The notes below the pieces were generated by a model, which saw only the letters and a list, made by a program, of their open reading frames with translations, had not been told where the DNA came from and made no database searches. Shown piece after piece: positions 36,865 through 46,100 of a DNA stretch of 64,000 nt. The position numbers and the translations under genes were made by a program. This stretch comes from Sphingomonas sp. CCH10-B3 (GTDB lineage: Bacteria > Pseudomonadota > Alphaproteobacteria > Sphingomonadales > Sphingomonadaceae). The first letter of the stretch is position 1; each line of letters begins with the position of its first letter. The stretch lies in the NCBI RefSeq assembly GCF_001556185.1, contig NZ_LSIJ01000064.1, positions 57,547 through 121,546 of the forward strand, in the 5' to 3' direction.

Positions 36865-38289
36865 ATGCACGACCTTTCCCGGCGCGATCTGGTGATGGCG
36901 GGGGGCGCGGCGGCAGCGATGGGGGTCGCTGCCGCCGCTGCCCCGATTGCGCCGCCCGCGCGCGGCTGGGCCCGGGCGGCGTGGATCAGGCGGATGCTGC
37001 AGCCTCCCCGCTTCGCCGCGCGGCAATTCGACATCACGGCATTCGGCGCACGGGGTGATGGCGTCACGCTGAATACCCCAGCGATCGCCCGCGCCATCAC
37101 CGCCTGCTCAGCCGCAGGCGGGGGCCGCGTGTTGGTGCCGGCGGGGCGTTTCCTGACCGGCGCGGTCGAGCTCAAATCGGGCGTCGAGCTGCATCTGGCG
37201 CGCGGGTCGACGCTCGCGTTCAGCACCAACCCCGCCGACTATCCGCTCGTCCCGACGCGGTGGGAGGGGATCGAGCTGATCAATTATTCGCCGCTCGTCT
37301 ATGCCTACAAGGCGCGCGACATCGGCATCACTGGCGAAGGCACGCTCGACGGCCAGGCGAGCGCGCAGCATTGGTGGTCGTGGAAAGGACCGTGGGGCGG
37401 CACCGTCGATCACGGCTGGCGCGAGGGCATGGCCGATCAACGCCCGGCCCGCGCGCGGCTGTTCGAGATGGCCGAGCGGCGCGTGCCGGTCGAAAAACGC
37501 GTGTTCGGCGACGGCAGCTTCCTGCGGCCATCATTCGTCCAGCCCTATCTGTGCGACAATGTCCTGATCGAAGGCGTGAAACTGCGCGGCGCACCCTTCT
37601 GGCAGCTGCATCCGGTGCTGTGCCGCAACGTCATCGTGCGCGGCGTCGATGTGATGGGGCACGGGCCGAACAACGACGGCTGCGATCCCGAATCGGTGGC
37701 GATGATGCTGATCGAGGAGTGCCGCTTCGATACCGGCGACGATTGCATCGCGATCAATTCGGGCCGCAACGAGGACGGGCGCCGGATCGGCGTGGCCGCC
37801 GAGGACATCGTCATCCGCCGCTGCCGGATGAAGGAAGGGCATGGCGGCGTCACCGTCGGCTCGCAGATTTCGGGCGGCGCGCGGCGGGTGTTCGTCGAGC
37901 AGTGCGATATGGACAGCCCCGATCTGTGGCACGCGATCCGCTTCAAGAACAACGCGTTGCGCGGCGGGCTGCTCGAACATTTCCGTTACCGCGACATCCG
38001 CGTCGGCACCGTCGGCCGATCGGTGATCGCGTGCGATTTCAATTATGAGGAAGGCGCACAAGGCCGCTTCACGCCGGTGCTGCGCGATATCCTCGTCGAA
38101 CGGATGGCGGTCGCGCAGGCCCGCTGCGTGCTCGACAGCCAGGGCCTGCCCAACGCGCCGGTCGGCGACATCACCTTGCGCGACTGCCGCTTCGACGGCG
38201 TCACCTCGCCGAGCATCATCCGCCATACCGCGCGCGTTCAGCTCGACCATGTTCTGGTCAATGGCCGCCGCGTCGCCAATCTCGCCTGA
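36865..38289 (+). CDS. Exported GH28 polygalacturonase-family enzyme
   Basis: A protein of 474 residues with a Tat-like N-terminus (LSRRDLVMAGG then an Ala-rich stretch). The GH28 active-site motifs are present: NNDGCDPES, FDTGDDCIAINSG with the catalytic Asp pair, GHGGVTVGS with the catalytic His, and the RFKNN version of R-I-K. The N-terminal 'FGARGDGVTLNTPAIARAI' starts the right-handed beta-helix. It should hydrolyse polygalacturonan or rhamnogalacturonan to release galacturonate. Tat export suggests folding before transport. Confidence 0.93.
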   Translation: MHDLSRRDLVMAGGAAAAMGVAAAAAPIAPPARGWARAAWIRRMLQPPRFAARQFDITAFGARGDGVTLNTPAIARAITACSAAGGGRVLVPAGRFLTGAVELKSGVELHLARGSTLAFSTNPADYPLVPTRWEGIELINYSPLVYAYKARDIGITGEGTLDGQASAQHWWSWKGPWGGTVDHGWREGMADQRPARARLFEMAERRVPVEKRVFGDGSFLRPSFVQPYLCDNVLIEGVKLRGAPFWQLHPVLCRNVIVRGVDVMGHGPNNDGCDPESVAMMLIEECRFDTGDDCIAINSGRNEDGRRIGVAAEDIVIRRCRMKEGHGGVTVGSQISGGARRVFVEQCDMDSPDLWHAIRFKNNALRGGLLEHFRYRDIRVGTVGRSVIACDFNYEEGAQGRFTPVLRDILVERMAVAQARCVLDSQGLPNAPVGDITLRDCRFDGVTSPSIIRHTARVQLDHVLVNGRRVANLA

Positions 38290-38299
38290 GGAATTGCCC

Positions 38300-39634
38300 G
38301 TGATCCGCTCTGCCCTGACCGCCGCACTGCTGCTCGCCGCCGCTCCCGCCGCTGCCGAACAGCTTGCCTTTCCGGGCGCCGAGGGAGCCGGGCGGTTCGC
38401 GCTCGGCGGGCGCGGCGGCAAGGTGCTGACCGTCACCACGCTTGCCGACAGCGGTCCCGGCAGCCTGCGCGCGGCCGTCGAAGCCAAGGGCCCGCGCATC
38501 ATCGTGTTCGCGCTGTCGGGGACGATCAAGCTCGCCAAGCCGCTGCGCATCCGCGAGGGGCGCGCGACGATCGCGGGACAGAGCGCGCCCGGCGATGGCA
38601 TCACGCTGCGCGACTACCCGCTCGAGGTCGCCGCCGACGATGTCGTCATCCGCTATATCCGCTCGCGGCTGGGCGATGAATCGAAGACCGAGAGCGACGC
38701 GATCTGGATTTTCCGGGGGCGGCGGATCATCCTCGATCACGTCTCGGCGAGCTGGTCGGTCGACGAGACGCTGTCGGCGTCGGCCAATTATACACAGCCG
38801 AACGAGGGCTGGTTCGACCTGACCGTGCAATGGTCGATCATCGCCAACTCGCTCACCAAATCGCTGCATGCCAAGGGCGAGCATGGCTATGGCAGCCTGA
38901 TCCGTGGCGGGCGTGGATCGAAGGCGAGCTGGCACCATAATCTCTGGGCAAATCATTCGGCGCGGATGCCACGGCCGGGCAATTATTCGGGGCCGGAGGT
39001 CGATCCGGTGGGCGCCTTCTTCGATTTCCGGTCGAATGTCTTCTACAATTGGGGCGGCGGCCATTCGGGCTACAATGCCGACAAGGCGACGCTGTCGCGC
39101 TATAATTTCATCGACAATGCCTATGTCGCCGGGCCGCAATCGAAGAAGCTGGTGGCGTTCGAGGAATCGGACACGCTCGCCAAGGCCTATTTCGCGGGCA
39201 ACAGCATGAATGGCGTGATCCCTGCCGATCCGTGGAGTCTGGTCGCGGGCATCAGCCCCGATGGCTATCGGCTGGCCGCGCCGGTCGATGTCGCCCCGGT
39301 CGCTGCCGATCCCGCGCCGAGCGCCTATGCGCGCGTGCTGGCAGGCGCAGGGGCGTCGAAAGTGCGCGACGCCGTCGACCTCGCGGTGGTGGCCGGCGTG
39401 CGGGACAAGACGGGCCACCAGATCGACAGCCAGACCGAGATGGGCGGCTGGCCCGAACTCAAATCGCTCGCCGCGCCCAAGGACAGCGACGGCGACGGCA
39501 TGCCCGATGCGTGGGAAAAGTCGCACGGCCTGAACCCGACGAAGGACGATAGCGCCGGGGTGGGCAAGGACGGCTATACTCATGTCGAAGCGTATCTAAA
39601 CGGGCTCGTGCCGCTGCCGCCCTCAACGCAATAA
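38300..39634 (+). CDS. Secreted pectate lyase (PL1-type beta-helix)
   Basis: A protein of 444 residues from a GTG at 38300, 7 nt after TGAGGAAT. The signal peptide (IRSALTAALLLAAAPAAA) precedes the pectate-lyase N-terminal 'FPGAEGAGRFALGGRGGKV' and the beta-helix motifs 'IILDHVSASWSVDETLSASA' and 'HHNLWANHSARMPR'. A C-terminal Ca-loop (DSDGDGMPDAWE) resembles thrombospondin type-3 repeats. It cleaves polygalacturonate by beta-elimination to unsaturated oligomers, feeding the KduI/KduD branch. Its stop overlaps the convergent CE12-like gene by 12 nt. Confidence 0.92.
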   Translation: MIRSALTAALLLAAAPAAAEQLAFPGAEGAGRFALGGRGGKVLTVTTLADSGPGSLRAAVEAKGPRIIVFALSGTIKLAKPLRIREGRATIAGQSAPGDGITLRDYPLEVAADDVVIRYIRSRLGDESKTESDAIWIFRGRRIILDHVSASWSVDETLSASANYTQPNEGWFDLTVQWSIIANSLTKSLHAKGEHGYGSLIRGGRGSKASWHHNLWANHSARMPRPGNYSGPEVDPVGAFFDFRSNVFYNWGGGHSGYNADKATLSRYNFIDNAYVAGPQSKKLVAFEESDTLAKAYFAGNSMNGVIPADPWSLVAGISPDGYRLAAPVDVAPVAADPAPSAYARVLAGAGASKVRDAVDLAVVAGVRDKTGHQIDSQTEMGGWPELKSLAAPKDSDGDGMPDAWEKSHGLNPTKDDSAGVGKDGYTHVEAYLNGLVPLPPSTQ

Positions 39635-40396
39635 CAGCGGGCGCATTTCCGGCACGGCCTGCGCAAGCTGCCGCGTGACCATCGTCGCGAAATAATCCGC
39701 GCCGGTGCGCCCCAAATGGGTGCGATCGAACACGGGCTTGAACGCTGACAGCGGGCTTTCGTCGACTTCGGTCGATCCGGCCGCCGGGGGCGCGGCGTCC
39801 TTCGGGATCTCGGCAAGCCGATCGGCTTCGGCTTCGCCCATGGCCTGCACTGCTGCGCTGCTCTCCGCGTTCAAATCGACGAGTAGCGCGCCGGCTTCCT
39901 TGGCCACCCGGCGGACCGCATCGGCCCACGGCGCCAGATCATTGTCGAGCGTGCCGCCCTTGAAGCTGCGCCGCGTAAGCGGCGTCACAAGGATCGGGAT
40001 CGCGCCAACCGCGCGTGCCTCGGCAACATAACGTCGCAGGTTGGCGGGGAATTCGGTCACAAGGTCAGTCGAGCGCCCGGGCTTGCCCGGTTGGTCGTTG
40101 TGGCCGAACTGGATCAGTACCCAGATGTTTTTGTAGCCCGCCACCTTCATCTCGCCGAGCGCGACGGCCCAGGATCCTTCGGCGCGGTAGCTGCCCGAGC
40201 TGCGCCCCCCGCGCGCGAGGTTGAGGCACGCCGCGAACGAAGTGACATGCTCGCCGCAGAAACTCGATCCCCAGCCGCCTTTCACCGCGACCGTCGAATC
40301 GCCGACGAGAATGATCTTCGACGGCGCGATGGGCTTGACTGGCGGGGGCAGCGGTGCGGCGGCTACCTGAGCGGCGGCGAGAAGCGGCAGGATCAT
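39623..40396 (-). CDS. Secreted rhamnogalacturonan acetylesterase-like SGNH hydrolase (CE12)
   Basis: A protein of 257 residues from the ATG at 40396, 2 nt after the GH43 stop. It has a short signal peptide (MILPLLAAAQVAAA). SGNH blocks: block I IILVGDSTV (Ser), block II LNLARGGRSSGSY (Gly), block III IQFGHNDQP (Asn), block V DRTHLGRTGADYFA (Asp/His). GDST and H-N-D are typical of CE12 enzymes that remove acetyl groups from rhamnogalacturonan or pectin. It is the last gene of the six-gene minus-strand unit. Confidence 0.92.
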   Translation of the reverse strand: MILPLLAAAQVAAAPLPPPVKPIAPSKIILVGDSTVAVKGGWGSSFCGEHVTSFAACLNLARGGRSSGSYRAEGSWAVALGEMKVAGYKNIWVLIQFGHNDQPGKPGRSTDLVTEFPANLRRYVAEARAVGAIPILVTPLTRRSFKGGTLDNDLAPWADAVRRVAKEAGALLVDLNAESSAAVQAMGEAEADRLAEIPKDAAPPAAGSTEVDESPLSAFKPVFDRTHLGRTGADYFATMVTRQLAQAVPEMRPLLLR

Positions 40397-40398
40397 GG

Positions 40399-41955
40399 TC
40401 AAAGCGCCTTGTAAGTAAAATCCCGAAACCGCGCGCTGCCTCGGCCCGCTGCGTAAAGCCCCGGCCGCAGCATCAGGAAGCCGCCGCGCACATTGTGGTG
40501 ATAGCCCGACACTTCCATGCCCCGATCGAACCGCGTCCAGCTCCGCCCGCCGTCGCCGCTCGTGTCGTAAGTGACGATATGGCGGTCGTTGGTCACGCGG
40601 ATGCGCATCGCCAACCCATGCGGATTGGCGGGGCGCCCGCGCTCCAGCCCATATTGGTGCGTGACGAAGCGCTTCGCATCGAACCCCAGCCCGCAATAGA
40701 GCTTGTCGTCGTAGAAGAGCACCAGCCCCGCCGTCGTGCCGGGATCGATCTCGACCGAACATTCGAAGCGATAGGCGGTGTCGGCGGCGATCGTCAGCAG
40801 CGGCGACGAGTCGACCGGCGCGGTCCCCTTGGCGGCCAGCGTCAGCACGCCGTTGGCCGCGCTCACCCGCGCCGCCTCGGTCGGGCTGGGCCTGAAAAAG
40901 CTCCAGCGTGTGCCGAGCGCGAGGGTATCGAAGCGATCCGACAGCGCCATGCCGTGCGGCACGGCTTGCCCGCCCTTGGGCTTGGCGAGCGGGCGCGACA
41001 GGTCGCCGCCGGTCATGCGCGGCCAGCCGTCCCTGGTCCACGTCACCGGATCGAGCAGCATCTGCCGCCCGAGCGTCCAATAGCCATTCTCAAAGCCGTG
41101 ATAGAGCGCCCACCAGTCGCCCGCCGGCCCTTCGACCAGCGAGGCATGGCCGCGCGACCACCAGCGCTCGGCGGTGTCGCGGGTGCGGACGAGTGGATTG
41201 TGGGGGCAATTCTCCCACGGGCCGTGGATCGATTTCGACCGTGCGGCGATCACCATATGCCCGGTGGGTGGCCCGGCGGTGCCGCCCACGGCCGTGATCA
41301 GGTAGAACCACTCGCCGCGCCGCGCGAGCTTGGGGCCTTCGGGGGAGAAGCCTTCAACCACCCAGTCGGCGGGATAGCGCCAAGGATCATAGACATGCTC
41401 GACCGCGCCGACGGTGGCGAGGCCGTCGTCGGTAAGCCGCACCCGGTCGCCGCCCGACAGGAACAGCCAGCGCGACCCATCCTCGCCGACGACATGGCAG
41501 GGATCGATGTGGCGCGGCAGCTTGAGGTCGATGGGGTCGCTCCATGGCCCTTCGATCTTGTCGGCATGGATCACGAAGATCGAGTTGGGTGACGCCTTGA
41601 CAGGGATGTAGAGGAAATAGCGGCCCTTGTGCTTTTCGAGGCTGACCGCCCAGACGCTGCCGATGTTGCGGGTGAGGGCAGGGCCGATCGGTTGCCAGCT
41701 CACCAGGTCACGCGAATGCCAGATGATACAGCCGGGATAGCTGTCGAAGCTCGAGAAGGTCGCGTAATAATCCTGCCCGTCCTTCAGGATCGCCGGGTCG
41801 GGGTGGTCGCCCGCGAGCACCGGATTGAGGAACTGGCCATTGCCGAGATCGGGGACGCGCTGGTTGTCGAGGCCACGGCGCGGCGGCGGCGTAGCGGCAG
41901 TGATCAGTGCCGCGCCCCCTGCAGCCAGCAGCGCCTCGCGGCGGGACAGCGTCAT
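40399..41955 (-). CDS. Exported GH43-family glycosidase
   Basis: A protein of 518 residues; the ATG at 41955 overlaps the DUF885 stop (ATGA). It has a Tat-like signal (MTLSRREALLAAGGAAL). The five-bladed propeller carries the catalytic base in AGDHPDPAILKD, the pKa-modulating Asp in HIDPCHVVGEDG, and the acid in VVEGFSPEGPK. The C-terminal ~200 residues ('LFYDDKLYCGLGFDAKRFVT') are the concanavalin-like sandwich found in GH43 xylosidase/arabinosidases. It likely trims arabinose or xylose side chains of pectin. Confidence 0.92.
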   Translation of the reverse strand: MTLSRREALLAAGGAALITAATPPPRRGLDNQRVPDLGNGQFLNPVLAGDHPDPAILKDGQDYYATFSSFDSYPGCIIWHSRDLVSWQPIGPALTRNIGSVWAVSLEKHKGRYFLYIPVKASPNSIFVIHADKIEGPWSDPIDLKLPRHIDPCHVVGEDGSRWLFLSGGDRVRLTDDGLATVGAVEHVYDPWRYPADWVVEGFSPEGPKLARRGEWFYLITAVGGTAGPPTGHMVIAARSKSIHGPWENCPHNPLVRTRDTAERWWSRGHASLVEGPAGDWWALYHGFENGYWTLGRQMLLDPVTWTRDGWPRMTGGDLSRPLAKPKGGQAVPHGMALSDRFDTLALGTRWSFFRPSPTEAARVSAANGVLTLAAKGTAPVDSSPLLTIAADTAYRFECSVEIDPGTTAGLVLFYDDKLYCGLGFDAKRFVTHQYGLERGRPANPHGLAMRIRVTNDRHIVTYDTSGDGGRSWTRFDRGMEVSGYHHNVRGGFLMLRPGLYAAGRGSARFRDFTYKAL

Positions 41956-43127
41956 GCGCGCCGCCCGATATCGTCGCCGCGCATCCGGCCGTCGACCAGC
42001 ATCGCCTGATGGAAGCGGACGAGCGCGGCGCCGCGCTTGCCGCGCGCGCCGTCCTCGATCGCGAGCGCGAACAGCATCTCGGCCGTGCGGGTCGCGGGCT
42101 CGGCGGCGATCCGCGCGAGATCGGTGTCGAACGGCGCGAAATAGGCTGGGACGCCTTGCCATTCGGCCATCCGCGCGCGTGCTTCGTCGATCGACCAGCG
42201 ATGGACATGAATGCCGATATCGGCGCGCGCGCGGGCAATGCGGAACAGCCGCCAGTGGAGATAGCCGAGCATCGCGCGCGGATCATCGGCCCAGGCGCCC
42301 GCCTGCGCGACCAGCCGTTCGATGTGGATGCTCCAGCCCTCGGCGAAGCCCGGTGCGTAGGCGAGGCGGAGCTTGTGCGGGCGGGCGGCGGCCTCGATCG
42401 GGAGCTGGACCATATGGCCGGGCAGCAGTTCGTGCGCGACAACGCTCGGCAGCGAGCAGCGCGGGCGATCGGCTATGCGCGCGAGATCGACGACATAGGC
42501 GCCGGGGCGTCCCGGCAGCGGCAGGCGGCGGGTGCCGACCTTGCCCGCCGCCTGCTCCTCGGCCGATCCGCGTGAGGCGACGACGTCGCGGCAATAGCCG
42601 GGCACGGGGCCGATCAGCGCGGGCAGCATCGCGCGCAACCGGTCGAGCGTGCCGTTCATCGCGGCGACGGCGGCGTCGCGACCGGCATCGCTGTCGGCGA
42701 ATTGCCCTTCGGCCTCACGCCAGAACTGGGCGAAGCGGGCGCCGGGAGTCGCGCCGCCGATGCCGATCGCGTCGAAAAGTCGCAGCGCGGCGCGGGTGGC
42801 GGTATGCTGTTCGCGGATCAGTCGCCGCTCGATTGCCGCTGTGCCGCGATGCGTGCCAAACAGGCGCTGAAGCCGAAGGTCAAAGCTCGGGTTGCCTGCA
42901 AGCGCGATGTCAGCCTCGAGTCCGGCGCGCGCGGTGATGAGGTCGAGCGCGGCGACCGGCGGGAAGTCGCGCGGGTCGAAGCCGTCGAGCATGGCCAGCG
43001 CTTTCGCGGGATCGCGCTCCGCGGCAGCCGCGTCGAGTGCCGCCGATAGGGTTATGGCGGCCTCCGCGCGCGCGGCGAGCGCCAGCACTGCGCCGCCGAT
43101 GATGACTGCCCGCCGCGTCACGCTCAT
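41952..43127 (-). CDS. Exported DUF885 family protein with HELLPGH zinc motif
   Basis: A protein of 391 residues; its ATG at 43127 overlaps the LamG gene stop (ATGA). The signal looks Tat/Sec-like (TRRAVIIGGAVLALAARAEA). DUF885 is recognised by VVAHELLPGHM and 'GFAEGWSIHIERLVAQAGAW'. The family is related to metallo-carboxypeptidases and is usually not part of sugar-degradation operons. It is shorter than typical DUF885 proteins (about 550-600), so the N-terminal part is reduced. The role in pectin use is unknown. Confidence 0.85.
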   Translation of the reverse strand: MSVTRRAVIIGGAVLALAARAEAAITLSAALDAAAAERDPAKALAMLDGFDPRDFPPVAALDLITARAGLEADIALAGNPSFDLRLQRLFGTHRGTAAIERRLIREQHTATRAALRLFDAIGIGGATPGARFAQFWREAEGQFADSDAGRDAAVAAMNGTLDRLRAMLPALIGPVPGYCRDVVASRGSAEEQAAGKVGTRRLPLPGRPGAYVVDLARIADRPRCSLPSVVAHELLPGHMVQLPIEAAARPHKLRLAYAPGFAEGWSIHIERLVAQAGAWADDPRAMLGYLHWRLFRIARARADIGIHVHRWSIDEARARMAEWQGVPAYFAPFDTDLARIAAEPATRTAEMLFALAIEDGARGKRGAALVRFHQAMLVDGRMRGDDIGRRA

Positions 43128-46100
43128 GGTCTCGCGGCCGACAGCGGGACGGCGTTGTTGAGCCACGTGACTTCCGCACGCTGATCGACTTGCCCGATCC
43201 GGACCTCGATAGCCGCCGGGTCGAATCCCTTCGGCACGGTCAGCTTCACCACTTTCGTTCTGGGCTGGAGATCGGTCGGCGCGGGTAGCGGCGGGATCGG
43301 CACCTGCGCGATGATGCCGTCGCCGTCATGCGTCAGCCACGCCATGCCCGGCGAGGTCGGCTGCGCGCCGAGGCTGTGCACGGTCAGCGTTAGCGTGCGT
43401 CCGGTCAGCTTGAGGTCGTCGGCCCCGATGCCGAGGTCGGGGCGCTGCTCGACCGGTTCGCCGGGGGTGACGAGTTCGAAGTCGAACGTCGATGACCCCG
43501 GCGGCAGGAACAGCACGGTCGGCGTGCTGCGGTCCAGCGTCAGGTCGGTCTTGCCGTCCGCAGCGGTCATCCGCCAGCGCCCTGCCGTGACGTTCCACGT
43601 CGTCATCGTCGCGCGCTGCGGCTGGCCGGTGGTGTTGTAGGCGATCACCCGGAACTTCCCCGGCGTCGCATTGGGCAGCAGGATCGCGACCTTCTCCGCC
43701 GCCGCGTCATCCGCGAAGCGCCAGCTGACGGTATTGCCCGGCCAGGTCTGATTGCGCCGCAGCGCGATGCCGCCCAGCCGCTCGCGCTGAAGCCATTGCG
43801 TGTCCATCTCGACGCGGTCGGACCACCAATGGCCTTCGGTCAGCATGTCGAGCCGCGCGGCCTTTTCGGCCAAGGCATCGGCATGGAGATCGGCAATCGC
43901 CTCAAGATCGCCGCTTGCCTGCCAGCGCGCGAAACGGCTCGCCGGGTCATCGCCCTTGCGCGCGGTCTTGGCGAGCAGGGCCGCGCCATCGGGGAGCGCC
44001 GCAAAGCCATTTTCGTTGAACTCGCCGAGCGCGGCGGCACTCCGCGCGATCCGGCTGGCGATCGGGCGAAGGTAGCGCGCGTCGCCGGTGAAGCGCCACG
44101 CCGCCCAGGCCGATTGCAGCGGGGTGTTCACGCCGCCGCCGTCGCCCGCGCGCTCAGCATCGCTGCGCCAATTGATCTCGTTGGGGTAGCTCCACACGCC
44201 GTCGGCGCCCGCCTTGCCATGCGCCATCCAGCCATCGACCACGCCCGTCACCAGATCGCGGGCGGTGCGATTGCCATTGTAGAACCCGATCAGCACCGGC
44301 GCGTGCATCACCGTGAAGCTATAGGGTTTCTGCCATTCCCACGCGCCCTCGCGGTACATTTTGCGCGCGCCGTACCAGTTGCTGGCGAAGTGCAGATGCC
44401 CTGCGGGGTTCTTCAGGATCACATTCGAGAGCGCCCGCGTGGTCGCCATCAGCCGCTCGACCGCGCGCGGCTCGCCCCAGTTGAGGTAGAGCCGCTCGGC
44501 GTCCGAATTGAGCCCTTCCTCATAGGCATGGAGTTCGTCGGTGGTGATCGCGCCGAGGCCGTTCACTACCATGCCGTTCTTGTATGCCGCATCCGACAGC
44601 GCGCGCAGCGAGGCGTTGATCTTGTCGGGTGCGACCCCCATCAGCGCGAGGCCGGGCCATTGCTGCGTGAGGTCGGTATCGTCCGAAATCCCGCCACCGA
44701 AATCGCCGTACGAGACCTGGCGATTGTCGATCCACCATTCGACGAAGCGGCGGGTGATCTTCAGATCTTCGAGTTGCAGGAAGGCCCAGCGCGGCACCCC
44801 CGGCGGCGCGCTCGGCACCGGGGCCTTGGGCATGTTTTCGGGGCGATAGTTGATGTCGGCCCAATAGGCGCGGGCGCGAACGTTGTCGGGATCGATGCGG
44901 AGCAGATCGGAAATGTCCGCGAACAGGCGCGCATAGAGCGCCTGTCGCTTCGAGGCGGTGTGCTCCTCGACAAGGAAGCCCCAATTGTCCTTCACCTGAT
45001 TGAAGCGGTCGGCGATGTGCTCCTTGAGCGCCTCGGCGCGGGGCTTGAAGATCAGGCGGAGGCGGGTGCCGTTGAGCGCCTCGGCATCGACATCGGCCGC
45101 GCCCGAGGCGATGGTCAGGTACAGGCTGTCGTCGGGAAGAATGCGGTCGCGCAAATCGAGCCAGAGCGTGTGCGCTTCGCCCGGACGAACGCTGACCGAC
45201 ACATCGATCATGTCGCGCGCGGGCCAGAGCGGGTCCTTGACGCGGATGTTGAGCGGGATGAGGCCGTCCTTGCCCGGCGTCGCCTTGAGCGCGGGCAGAT
45301 CGATCGCAATGCCGTCGAGGCCGTCGTGGAGGTTCTGCCAGCCATAATCGAAGGCGCGCGCGATCGGGCGGTCGGGATAGGCGTCGCCCAGGCTTGCCGG
45401 GATCAGGATATGGACCAGCGGCAGCCCCTTGGCGCGTGCCTCGGCCTTGCCGCCGGTATTGGCCCCCGCGCCGACGGCTGCGCGAATGCCCGAACTCGGC
45501 AGCGCGACGACGGTCGCGCGCTCGTCGGGCGCGTAACGGCCGGCGATGAAGGCGTTCAATCGGTCGAGCGCAGCAACCTTGGTCGAGGCGCTGCTGTCGA
45601 CCGTGAAGGAGAGCTTGAAACTGCCCTCGGGCTCGGCGCCGGGATGGACGTCATAGGCCCAGATTTCCTGGATCGGCTGCTCCTGCATCGTATTCACGAA
45701 GCTGAGCGTGCCGCCGGCTTGTGGCGCGATGCTGTCGACCGATCGGACCACGCCCGGCGGTCGGGTGGCTAGGGCCTGTCCGTTGCCCAGCAGCGTGCCG
45801 TAAGCCGCCCCGCGCATCTCGACGCGGTTGACGCGCTCGCTTGTTGGTATCGTCAGGTCGTACCGCTTGCCGCCCTCGACATAGGTGTTCCAGTCGGGCA
45901 ACTCGAAATAATCGCTCCGACCGGCCAAGCGCGAGCGATTATAGACGCCGGGCCAGGTCGTCTCGGCGATGCCGTCGACGCCTTTCCACATCCATTGCTT
46001 CAGGTCGCGCGCGTCGGCGAATTCGACCTTGCGGATCACTGTTACGGGGGCATCGAGCAGCGGCGGCGAGGCGCGGTCCCACCCGTAGCGGTGCAGCCAT

